A stretch of 36,886 bases of DNA, from contig NZ_LT828541.1 of NCBI RefSeq assembly GCF_900170035.1, forward strand, positions 1 to 36,886, in the 5' to 3' direction. The position numbers and the translations under genes were made by a program. The notes beneath the pieces were generated by a model. The model ran no database searches. It was not told the origin of the DNA and saw only the letters and a list, made by a program, of their open reading frames with translations. Positions 16,235-24,251 of this stretch are shown here, in pieces (the stretch's first letter is position 1; every line of letters begins with the position of its first letter). This DNA comes from Desulfamplus magnetovallimortis (GTDB lineage Bacteria; Desulfobacterota; Desulfobacteria; Desulfobacterales; Desulfobacteraceae).

Positions 16235-17002
16235 ATGAAAAAAAGAATTATCATGATTTCCTTGTACGCTTCAATGAGTTTCACTATTCTTTTGTCAGGA
16301 TTGTGCGTTGCAAAGCAGCAGCTGACTGTTTACGGTGATGCCAATTATCCACCCTATTCTTATGAAGAAAACGGACAACCAAAAGGCGTATATGTGGACA
16401 TTCTCACCGAGGCTTTCTCAAGAATGGAAGCATATGACGTAACAATTGAGATGAGGCCATGGAAGAGAGGAATTCACATGATCAAAGCAGGAAAAGTGTT
16501 GGCCTTGTTTCCGCCCTATTTTAATGAAGAACGAACTCTATGGATGAATTATTCCGAACCCATATTGCAAGAAGAGCTCATTATTTTTGCGAAAGCTGAA
16601 AAACTGGAAGGTAAAAGCATTTGGCCTGATGATTTTTACGGTAGTAAAGTGGGGTTGAACAGAGGATTTGATCCTATATCCATGGCTGGTGAAAAGTTTT
16701 CCCAGGCCATTGAAGCTGGGAAAATTGAACTTGAAGAAGCTGACAACAACGAAATGAACCTTAAAAAGTTGGAAGCGGGAAGACTTGATTATTACATCAA
16801 TGATAAATTGATTGATATAACAGCCTATCCATCCATCACACGAGGAATGACGACCAATCATAATTTTGGCTATCTTGGCTTTACAAGAAAATATGAAAAT
16901 TTCCCATATATCTCCGATTTCAAAAATGAGTTTGATCAAATCATCAAAGAGATGAAAGCAAAGGGAGAGATCGACAAAATACTACAACAATATCTCAAAT
17001 AA
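16235..17002 (+). CDS. Family 3 periplasmic solute-binding protein
   Basis: A 255-residue exported protein. Residues 1-27 are a signal peptide ending near LSGLCVAKQ. The mature part matches the amino-acid-binding (SBP_bac_3) family: LTVYGDANYPPYSYEENGQPKG at the N-terminus, GVYVDILTEAF, and the late KAKGEIDKILQQYL that closes many members. AAGGAG precedes the ATG. No permease or ATPase gene follows. Orphan members of this type in Gammaproteobacteria and sulfate reducers often resemble the sensor modules of kinases, so uptake cannot be assumed. The ligand is not readable. Confidence 0.82.
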   Translation: MKKRIIMISLYASMSFTILLSGLCVAKQQLTVYGDANYPPYSYEENGQPKGVYVDILTEAFSRMEAYDVTIEMRPWKRGIHMIKAGKVLALFPPYFNEERTLWMNYSEPILQEELIIFAKAEKLEGKSIWPDDFYGSKVGLNRGFDPISMAGEKFSQAIEAGKIELEEADNNEMNLKKLEAGRLDYYINDKLIDITAYPSITRGMTTNHNFGYLGFTRKYENFPYISDFKNEFDQIIKEMKAKGEIDKILQQYLK

Positions 17003-17178
17003 TAAATAAAACGGATAATTCTACAAGTATCAATCTAAATAAGTGTCCAAATCATCAAATATTGATGACTATATTCAAGAAAAAAGCAAACAATTGTAGA
17101 CTTATCCGTGATTATTATTGAGAATCACGTACTTTCATCTGAATTAGTGACGTACTTTGATACGGTCATGCTACCTCA

Positions 17179-17484
17179 TCAGGCAAAAGAAGGAGCTATA
17201 TATATCGGTTTTACATCTTTCCACCCTTCCGTGGAGTTTGCTGCACGCCACAGGTCGTGATTTTTCTGGAGATTCATCCATAATTCTGGTGTGGTGTCAA
17301 AAGCTATAGAAAACCTCAATGCCATTTCCGGCGTTACAGATTTCCGCTCATTCACAATAGAGGATATTGCTTTCCTTGACACTCCCAACATGTCTGCCAC
17401 GTAGGTAATAGTGAGATTCAACGGTTCAAGATACATATTTTTCAATATCCGGCCAGGATGAGCCGGTTTTCTTTTTGTAGTCAT
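17179..17484 (-). CDS. higA: HigA-family antitoxin (orphan)
   Basis: A 101-residue Xre-type DNA-binding protein of the HigA/VapI family. The N-terminal KPAHPGRILKNMYLEPLNLT is diagnostic, followed by a helix-turn-helix (YVADMLGVSRKAISSIVNERKSVTPEMALRFS) and the usual TPELWMNLQKNHDLW. Normally a HigB toxin gene lies just upstream on the same strand. Here only 228 bases separate it from the divergent fdhA start, and I could not read a HigB C-terminus there, so the toxin partner is missing or elsewhere. It may act as a plain transcription regulator. AAGGAT lies before the ATG. Confidence 0.85.
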   Translation of the reverse strand: MTTKRKPAHPGRILKNMYLEPLNLTITYVADMLGVSRKAISSIVNERKSVTPEMALRFSIAFDTTPELWMNLQKNHDLWRAANSTEGWKDVKPIYIAPSFA

Positions 17485-17712
17485 GATTATATCCTTCCAT
17501 CAATAAGGGAAAAAAGTTGTCGATTCTGACTCTGTAACCTTTCTGTAACTCACCTTATGTTATGAAAAATCCTGCCATAAATAACAAGATAATATACTGC
17601 CTCAAAACAAGAGGGCAATATACTGCTTAAAAAAAGTCCAATGCCCCCATTTAAATAACTTTTTGTGGCACATTTTCCCTCACCCCAAAGACCATCAGAA
17701 AGGAGATTTCAG

Positions 17713-20700
17713 ATGAATTTGAACCGACGAGAGTTTATTCAGGTATCAGGAGCTACGGCTGCCGGCCTTGCAGTCAGCACCCTTGGTTTTGACCTGAAAC
17801 CGGTCAAAAGCCATGCCCAGATGCTAAAAACAAAGTACGCGAAAGAGACAACAACCATATGCTGCTACTGCGCTGTGGGATGCGGTGCAATTGTCCACAC
17901 AAGCAAACGTGGCGACGGACGGGTAATTAACATTGAAGGTGATCCCGATCATGTCATAAACCGCGGCGCACTCTGCTCTAAAGGTGCATCAATAAAACAG
18001 CTCACAGAAAACGAAAACCGTCTGACCCGACCCATGTACAGAGCGCCCTACTCCACAAAATGGGAAGAGGTCTCCTGGGACTGGGCACTGGAAAAAATTG
18101 CCGAGAGAGTCAAAAAGACAAGGGATGATGGCTTTGAAAAGACCAATTCCAAAGGTCAGGTTGTAAACCGTACCACAAGCATAGCCTCTGTTGGTTCTGC
18201 TGCAATGGATAATGAAGAGTGCTGGATATATCAGGCACTTTTGAGATCCCTTGGACTTGTATATATAGAACATCAGGCCCGTATCTGACACAGCGCAACT
18301 GTAGCGGCTCTGGCAGAGTCGTTTGGACGCGGTGCAATGACAAACCACTGGATTGACCTTAAAAACAGTGACTGCATTCTCATCATGGGCAGCAATGCCG
18401 CTGAAAACCATCCCATTTCTTTCAAATATGTAACCCAGGCCATGCAAAATGGTGCAAAGCTTATAAGCGTTGACCCAAGATTCACAAGAACATCGGCCAG
18501 GGCTGACTTCTACACAGCCCTTAGATCAGGAACAGACATTGCCTTTCTTGGCGGCATGATCAACTACATCCTTAAAAACAACCTCTATAATAAGGAATAT
18601 ACAGCAGCCTATACAAATGCTCCTTTTATTGTGGGAAAATCCTATGGATTTAAAGATGGTCTCTTTTCCGGATATACCAAAGGAAAACCAGAGGCAGGCC
18701 CATCCCTTGGAGGTTACGACAAATCCCAATGGGCATTTGAGATGGATGAAAACAAGGTTCCTATGATGGACAGAAGCCTTGAAAATGAAAGATGTGTTTT
18801 TCAGCTTCTGAAAAAGCACTACTCAAGATACACTCCGGATATGGTATCAAAAATAACAGGAACATCCGAGGCGGATCTTATAAATGTTTATAAAACCTTT
18901 GCAGAGACAGGCGCAAAGGGCAAGGCAGGAACCATCATGTATGCCATGGGCTGGACCCAGCACACTGTGGGAACCCAGATCATCCGGACAATGGCCATAG
19001 TCCAGCTTCTTCTTGGCAACATGGGCATTGCCGGCGGGGGTGTTAATGCTCTTAGGGGGGAATCCAATGTTCAGGGTTCCACAGACCACTGTCTTTTGTG
19101 GCACATCTGGCCGGGGTACCTCAAAACTCCAAGTGCTTCTAAAGATTCTCTCTCCGTATATAATGCCAGTGCAACACCAAAAAGCTATGATTCTCTCTCT
19201 GCAAACTGGTGGCAGAACTATCCTAAATATTCGGTAAGTCTTCTTAAATCCTTCTTTGGGGAACAGGCAACCCAGGCCAACGATTTTGGCTACAACTGGC
19301 TTCCCAAGGTAGATGACGGAAAGGCATATTCGTGGTTTGACCTTTTTGATAAAATGTTTGACGAAAAAATAAAGGGCTTTTTTGCCTGGGGACAGAACCC
19401 TGCATGCTCCGGCTCCAATGCAGGAAAAATCAGAAAAGCCCTTGAAAAACTGGAATGGATGGTCAACGTTAATCTATTTGACAACGAGACAGGTTCTTTC
19501 TGGCAGGGACCTGGCGTAGATCCCACCAAGGTAAAGACTGAAGTTTTTATGCTGCCGGCATCTGTTTCCGTGGAAAAAGAGGGAAGCATCACAAACTCCG
19601 GCAGATGGATGCAGTGGCGATATCAAGGCCCAAAACCCATGGGCGACAGCCGGCCTGACGGCGATATCATTCTGGAGCTTGGCCACAAGATAAAGGAGCT
19701 TTACCACAAGGACGGTGTACTTGCAGAGCCAATTTTAAACCTCAAATGGGATTATGACACAAACGGAGCATATGACCCCCACAAGGTGGCAAAAGAGATC
19801 AATGGCTATTTTCTCAAAGATATCACCATTAAGGATAAACTCTACAAAAAAGGCACCCTTGTTCCAAGTTTTGCATTTTTACAGGCAGATGGTTCCACAT
19901 CTTCAGGCAACTGGCTCTACTGTAACAGCTACACAGAAAAAGGCAACATGTCTGCCCGCAGAAGCGACAAGGATGCTGTCAACAACATCGGCCTCTATCC
20001 TGAATTTGCATGGTGCTGGCCTGTAAACCGCCGTATCATATACAACAGAGCATCAGTGGATCCCAAGGGGCAGCCCTGGGACAAGGATCAGTGGGTTATA
20101 AAGTTTGAAGGGGAACAAAAAGATGGCAAATGGGTCTCCAACAAGTGGACAGGAGATGTACCTGACGGCGGATGGTATCCACTTGAAAATCCGGATGGTA
20201 GCAAGCGAGAAGATTCAAAGTATCCATTTATCATGAGAAAACACGGCCATGGCCAGATCTTCGGGCCAGGGAGAGCAGATGGTCCCTTTCCTGAGCACTA
20301 TGAACCCCTTGAGTGTCCGGTTGAAAAGAACTTTCTCAATCCCCAGAGGGTCAATCCAACGGCTGTTGTATATTCCAGCAGCGAGGATTCCCATGCCACA
20401 TGCGATCCAAGATTTCCTTTTGTGGGTACAACCTACAGGGTAAGCGAACACTGGCAGACAGGGCTTATGACCCGTCCCCAGCCATGGCTCATGGAGCTTC
20501 AGCCCCAGATGTTTGTTGAAATGAGTGAAGAGCTTGCAAAGCTTAAAGGCATAAAGAACGGAGAAAGGGTCAAAGTGACAAGTGCAAGGGCATCTGTTGA
20601 ATGTACAGCAGTTGTAACCAAGCGCTTCAAACCCTTTAACATTGGCGGCAACCTTGTGCATCAGGTGGGAGTTCCCTGGCATTTTGGATGGAGATGGCCA

Positions 20701-20808
20701 TCAACAGGAGCTGAAGAGAGTGCAAATCTTTTAACTCCGCCGGCAGGTGATCCAAACACCCGTATTCCGGAAACCAAGGCATTCATGGTCAATGTAATCA
20801 AACTTTAA
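17713..20808 (+). CDS. fdhA: Formate dehydrogenase alpha subunit, selenocysteine-containing
   Basis: Catalytic Mo/W-bis-MGD subunit of 1031 residues oxidising formate to CO2. Residues 1-36 are a Tat signal (NRREFIQVSG), so the enzyme is periplasmic. C-x2-C-x3-C and a later C (TTICCYCAVGCG, ALCSKG) hold a [4Fe-4S] cluster. The in-frame TGA at 18286-18288 encodes selenocysteine 192 in the context ARI-U-HSATVAALAESFGRG, the conserved active site with the following His. The C-terminal third has the molybdopterin dinucleotide-binding region. AAAGGAG precedes the ATG; upstream in-frame ATG 17665 lacks such a site and would spoil the signal. It is followed by fdhB after 13 bases. Length and partners fit the soluble FdhAB type of sulfate reducers. 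Whether W or Mo is used cannot be told. Confidence 0.95.
18286..18326 (+). promoter_or_regulatory. UGA Sec codon and SECIS hairpin
   Basis: Starting 17 bases after the TGA is a hairpin GGCTCT-GGC-AGAGTC (18306-18320) with six pairs including one G-U, and partly pairing flanks CAAC/GTTTG outside it. Position and size fit the bacterial SECIS element bound by SelB, and the GGC loop resembles known ones. Sec incorporation requires selA, selB, selC and selD elsewhere in the genome. Confidence 0.8.
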
Positions 20809-20821
20809 GGAGGTGATTGAA

Positions 20822-21538
20822 ATGGCAAAAGCATTTTTTATTGATACGACTCTCTGCACAGCGTGCAGAGGTTGCCAGGTCGCCTGCAAACAGTGGCATG
20901 ACCTTCCGGCTGAAATTACAACAAACAGAGGCACCTTCCAGAACCCTGCTGATCTAACCTTTTCCACCTACAAACTGGTGCGCATGACAGAAGAGGTCAT
21001 TGATAAAAAGCTGACATGGCTCTTTTTTCCTGATCAGTGCCGTCACTGCATTGAGGCACCATGCCTTGAGACTGCGGAAAACAGTGATGCAATTTACAGG
21101 GACGAAGATACAGGAGCTATCCTTTATACAATAAAAACAAAAGAGCTTGATGCTGAAAGCATTATTTCATCATGCCCCTACAACATCCCAAGAAAAGCTG
21201 AAGATGGAACTATTTCCAAATGCGACATGTGCAATGACAGGGTTCACAATGGCCTTAAACCTGCATGTGTTGCAACATGCCCAACCGGAACCATGAATTT
21301 TGGTGAGAGAGAAGAGATGCTTGCCCTTGGGGAAAAGCGTCTTGCAGAGGTTAAGGAAAAATTTCCCAATGCATCTCTGCTTGACACAGATGAGGTCAAT
21401 GTCATATATCTTGTGACTCACGACTCAAGGCTTTACCATGAGTATGCCATGGCACCCCAATCAAGAAAAAGCGGCATCAGCCGCAAGGTTGCACTCCGAA
21501 AAATGATGAAGCCTTTTGCATCTTTAATGCGAGTATAA
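20822..21538 (+). CDS. fdhB: Formate dehydrogenase beta (iron-sulfur) subunit
   Basis: A 238-residue electron-transfer subunit. Cysteines fall at 12, 15, 18, 22; 73, 76, 81; 118; and 134, 137, 149, 153: twelve in all, enough for three [4Fe-4S] clusters. The fourth position of the second motif is Ala85. This matches the three-cluster beta subunit of sulfate-reducer FdhAB rather than the four-cluster FdnH. There is no C-terminal membrane helix, so the dimer is probably soluble in the periplasm and carried across by the Tat signal of FdhA. The ATG follows AAGGAGGTGA; an in-frame GTG at 20813 lies inside that site and is rejected. No cytochrome subunit follows, so a cytochrome c3 encoded elsewhere is the likely acceptor. 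Confidence 0.93.
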   Translation: MAKAFFIDTTLCTACRGCQVACKQWHDLPAEITTNRGTFQNPADLTFSTYKLVRMTEEVIDKKLTWLFFPDQCRHCIEAPCLETAENSDAIYRDEDTGAILYTIKTKELDAESIISSCPYNIPRKAEDGTISKCDMCNDRVHNGLKPACVATCPTGTMNFGEREEMLALGEKRLAEVKEKFPNASLLDTDEVNVIYLVTHDSRLYHEYAMAPQSRKSGISRKVALRKMMKPFASLMRV

Positions 21539-21540
21539 AC

Positions 21541-21676
21541 TAATAAACGGCCATGGCAGCAACACCTGCCACAACGACGTAGAAAGTCCTCAAAAACCTT
21601 AAAAGACGGGGGCTTTCTAATAAACCCCCCATGTTTGCTGACGCATCACAATGAAACATGAAAGTCGTTGTATATC
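21541..21676 (-). repeat. R2-type element and left 48-base inverted arm before fdhE
   Basis: 21541-21620 is the reverse complement of an R2 copy similar to 26271-26353 (GCCACAACGACG, GAAAGTCC, GACGGGGGC). 21629-21676 is the left arm of an inverted pair whose mate is 22901-22948, 45 of 48 bases identical by hand alignment. Confidence 0.65.
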
Positions 21677-21708
21677 ACTATGTTATAGAGGCTTTCTAAT
21701 AAAAATAC

Positions 21709-21734
21709 GCCGGAAAGAAAAAATTCTTTCCGGC
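21709..21734. terminator. Strong 11-pair hairpin before fdhE
   Basis: GCCGGAAAGAA, loop AAAA, then TTCTTTCCGGC. On the plus strand it is not followed by T residues and may be a processing or attenuation structure between fdhB and fdhE. On the minus strand it is followed by TATTTTTATT, terminator-like, but no minus-strand gene ends nearby. Confidence 0.4.
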
Positions 21735-21753
21735 TTCCCTCCACGGAGATTTC

Positions 21754-22635
21754 ATGACAACAGAGACCTGCAACATAACAGAACAAATTAATAAAAGTGC
21801 TGAAAACCTTGTAAAGATGCGACCGGCATATGAAGAGATAATACCTTTTTACAGAGAGCTTTACCTTGCCCAGGAAGATAGTAAAAAAAACCTTGACCTT
21901 TCTCCTGTCATAATTGCAGATGATGTTTTAAAAATGAGAAAAGAGAATGAGCTTCCGCTGATATCTCCAGAGCAATTTCCCTTTGACCATAAACATGCAT
22001 CCATACTCCTTAAAAGACTTTGCACCATTGCAAAAAAGAGGGCTCCGGCACTTAAAAAGAGCGCCAACACTATCCTTGAAGCAGAACTTGATACAGAACA
22101 GCTATTTAATGACTTTATAAAAAACAATATCGCCTCTATTCGTGAAACAGTTAAAAAGCTTGCAATCCCTGAAGAGCACCTGATATTGCTGGCAGCGTCT
22201 GCAATTGCACCAGCCGTGGAAACAGGAGCTCAACAGCTTGCCCATTACCTTGAAAAAGAGAGCAGTGCTAAAGATAACACCACTGCATGGGACAAGGGCT
22301 TCTGCCCCATATGCGGAAGTCTGCCACAGATTGGATATATAAAAGAAAATGGCGAAAGGCACATGATATGCGGATTCTGCCTCCATCACTTTAAAACAGG
22401 CAGAACAGGATGTGCTTTGTGCAGGAATCGTGAAAAAGATCAGCAACAATACTTTTACAGTGATGATGAAAAAGAGTACAGGGTGGATCTTTGCAACCAC
22501 TGCAAAAGATACATCAAAATCGTTGATTTACGGGAACTTGAACGACCATTTTATCCACAGCTTGAACTTGTTGCCACAATTCATCTTGACATGAAGGCCA
22601 TTGAACATGGGTACTCAAATCTCCTTGAACAATAA
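21754..22635 (+). CDS. fdhE: Formate dehydrogenase accessory protein FdhE
   Basis: A 293-residue cytoplasmic maturation factor. FdhE proteins are thought to act on the Tat-targeted FDH catalytic subunit before export, binding metal or redox-active cysteines. Four C-x2-C pairs in the C-terminal half are diagnostic: CPIC (with GSLPQIG), CGFC, CALC and CNHC (followed by KRYIKIVDLRE). The N-terminal half is helical and charged. GGAG precedes the ATG. It is 215 bases behind fdhB on the same strand, with a strong hairpin in between, so it may be expressed less than fdhAB or separately. It is bracketed by 48-base inverted arms, which is unusual for an FDH operon. Confidence 0.92.
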   Translation: MTTETCNITEQINKSAENLVKMRPAYEEIIPFYRELYLAQEDSKKNLDLSPVIIADDVLKMRKENELPLISPEQFPFDHKHASILLKRLCTIAKKRAPALKKSANTILEAELDTEQLFNDFIKNNIASIRETVKKLAIPEEHLILLAASAIAPAVETGAQQLAHYLEKESSAKDNTTAWDKGFCPICGSLPQIGYIKENGERHMICGFCLHHFKTGRTGCALCRNREKDQQQYFYSDDEKEYRVDLCNHCKRYIKIVDLRELERPFYPQLELVATIHLDMKAIEHGYSNLLEQ

Positions 22636-22664
22636 TTTTCATTTAAAAGTCTCCATAACATATT

Positions 22665-22906
22665 GATATACTCAAAATCGACATCTTATTGCTTTTCCAG
22701 ATCTTATTGCTTTTTTAGATCTTATTGCTTTTTTAGATCTTATTGCTTTTTCAGAACTTATTGCATTTGTCTGAATCAAGATAACCAGGATGGATAGGAT
22801 GTCCAGGATAGATAATCCTGTATTATCCTGTTATAATCCTGAGAATCCTGATTCAGACAGTGTTGACAAGGCTTACAAGATCATAGGTGTGGACTTTGAG
22901 GATATA
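22665..22906 (+). repeat. R1 dispersed element, copy 3, with 18-base tandem expansion
   Basis: The longest copy. Left end GATATACTCAAAATCGACATC, right end GTGTGGACTTTGAGGATATAC (imperfect inverted ends), with a GTCTGAATCA / ATCCTGATTCAGAC core. The left side holds four 18-base units at 22683-22754, where the copy at 12297 has one. This and the next entry fill the gene-free stretch 22636-23003. Confidence 0.65.
22683..22754 (+). repeat. Four tandem 18-base units
   Basis: Units ATCTTATTGCTTTT(CC/TT/TT/TC)AG abut at 22683, 22701, 22719 and 22737; they differ only at positions 15 and 16 of the unit. A degenerate fifth begins at 22755. Confidence 0.85.
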
Positions 22907-23003
22907 CAACGATTTTAATGTTTCGTTGTGATGCGTCAGCAAACATGGGAGGGGTGATATAAAAGTCCCCGTAAGTAGCTGTTTAAAAAAAGACTTTAAT
23001 CAT
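22901..23003 (+). repeat. Right 48-base inverted arm and R2-like sequence after fdhE
   Basis: 22901-22948 is the inverted mate of 21629-21676. 22959-23003 (AAAAGTCCCCGTAAGTAGCTG, then AAAGACTTTAATC) is a short R2 relative, matching in inverse order the R2 copy on the far side of fdhE. It runs directly into the start of the next gene. Confidence 0.6.
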
Positions 23004-24251
23004 ATGCCAAAAAAGAGCATGTTGCCACATACAACCATTCCGGCACTGAAGCACATTATAATATCCACATGGTTCAGTTTCTCAATATTTTTCCTTTACT
23101 CCTGTCAGGATACTGTTGACACTGAAATGGCAGCCACAAGAAAATTTGGAATCACAAATGAACAGATAACCATTGGCTCATCCCTTGCCCTTGAAGGCCA
23201 CACAGGATACCTTGGCGCACAGACCCTGCATGGTGCCCTTGCATATATAAACCATATCAATGGACAAGGGGGAATCCATGGACGCAAGATAAAAATGATT
23301 GCATATGATGATGGATATGACCCTCCCCGCTGTGTTGCCAACACCCAGAAACTCATTGTAGAGGACAAGGTGTTCTGCCTGTTTAGCTATGTTGGTACCC
23401 CCACAACAGTAAAGATACTGCCACTTGTGGAAGATGCACAAATTCCCATTGTCGGGATGTTTACAGGAGCAAATGCCCTCAGAGAACCCCTGAACCGATA
23501 CATTATAAATGTCAGGGCATCCTATTATCAGGAGACAGGCGCTGCTGTAAAACATCTTGTTGAAAAGATGAAACTTGAAAGAATTGCAGTATTTTACCAG
23601 TATGATGCATATGGATTTGACGGCCTTAAGGGAACTGAAATTGCCCTGAAATCATATGGTTTTTTACCTGTTGCTACAGGAACCTATATCCGCGGAACCC
23701 TTGATGTGGAGGAAGGTCTTGAAAAAATCATGCAAAAAAAAGCACAGGCTGTTGTCCTCATAGGCACATATGAACCTTGTGCTAAATTTATAAAACTTGC
23801 AAGATCACGGGGATTTGAATCTGTATTCTGTAATGTCTCGTTTGTCGGAGCTGACAAGCTGGCAAAAATTCTTGGTCATACTGATGAACAGATAATCGTA
23901 ACCCAGGTTGTGCCGCCACCTGAAATACCCGATGGAGAAACAGAAAAATACAGCCGCAAATTATGGGGAACCAGGGAATACATTGAGCTTCTTGAAGAGT
24001 ATTACCCGGAAGATACGCCAAATTTTGCAGGCCTTGAAGGGTATATAAATGCAAAAGTTCTTGTAGAAGGAATCAGACGGGCAGGAAGGGAACTTGATCG
24101 GGAAGGGTTCATAAATGCCATTGAAACCATACGTGATCTGGATCTTGGTATTGACAATCCCCTCTCCTTTAATTCTCATGATCACCAGGGGCTTGAGCGT
24201 GTATATTTTACATATCTGAAAGGCGGGAAATTTGTATGGTTAACCGACTGA
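23004..24251 (+). CDS. LivK-like (type I periplasmic binding) lipoprotein
   Basis: A 415-residue binding protein of the branched-chain amino acid/amide family. A hydrophobic stretch ending in FLYSC gives a lipobox with Cys34. ITIGSSLALEGHTGYLGAQTLHGALAYINHIN and the following GIHGRKIKMIAYDDGYDP are typical of the first lobe; the second lobe contains FVGADKLAKILG. No transporter genes accompany it. Instead its end overlaps the start of a histidine kinase by 16 bases, so it is probably the ligand-sensing partner of that kinase, much as TorT or LuxP serve theirs. The ATG has no evident ribosome site and lies right after repeat DNA, so the true start may be Met6 (23019) or unusual. Confidence 0.85.
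   Translation: MPKKSMLPHTTIPALKHIIISTWFSFSIFFLYSCQDTVDTEMAATRKFGITNEQITIGSSLALEGHTGYLGAQTLHGALAYINHINGQGGIHGRKIKMIAYDDGYDPPRCVANTQKLIVEDKVFCLFSYVGTPTTVKILPLVEDAQIPIVGMFTGANALREPLNRYIINVRASYYQETGAAVKHLVEKMKLERIAVFYQYDAYGFDGLKGTEIALKSYGFLPVATGTYIRGTLDVEEGLEKIMQKKAQAVVLIGTYEPCAKFIKLARSRGFESVFCNVSFVGADKLAKILGHTDEQIIVTQVVPPPEIPDGETEKYSRKLWGTREYIELLEEYYPEDTPNFAGLEGYINAKVLVEGIRRAGRELDREGFINAIETIRDLDLGIDNPLSFNSHDHQGLERVYFTYLKGGKFVWLTD

Noticed and set aside
17666-17681. TGGCAC at 17666 as a sigma-54 promoter for fdhA
   Set aside because: The -12 half is missing: the bases where TTGC should fall read CCCT.
17485-17712. A HigB toxin remnant next to HigA
   Set aside because: All three frames of the spacer were inspected and no HigB C-terminal motif was found.
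17665-20808. Two separate genes or a nonsense mutation in the formate dehydrogenase alpha subunit
   Set aside because: The frame is continuous across the TGA, the surrounding residues are the conserved selenocysteine site and a hairpin follows at the right distance.
22683-22754. The 18-base tandem units as iterons of a replication origin
   Set aside because: There is no replication initiator gene or DnaA-box cluster nearby, and the units lie inside a dispersed element found at other sites.
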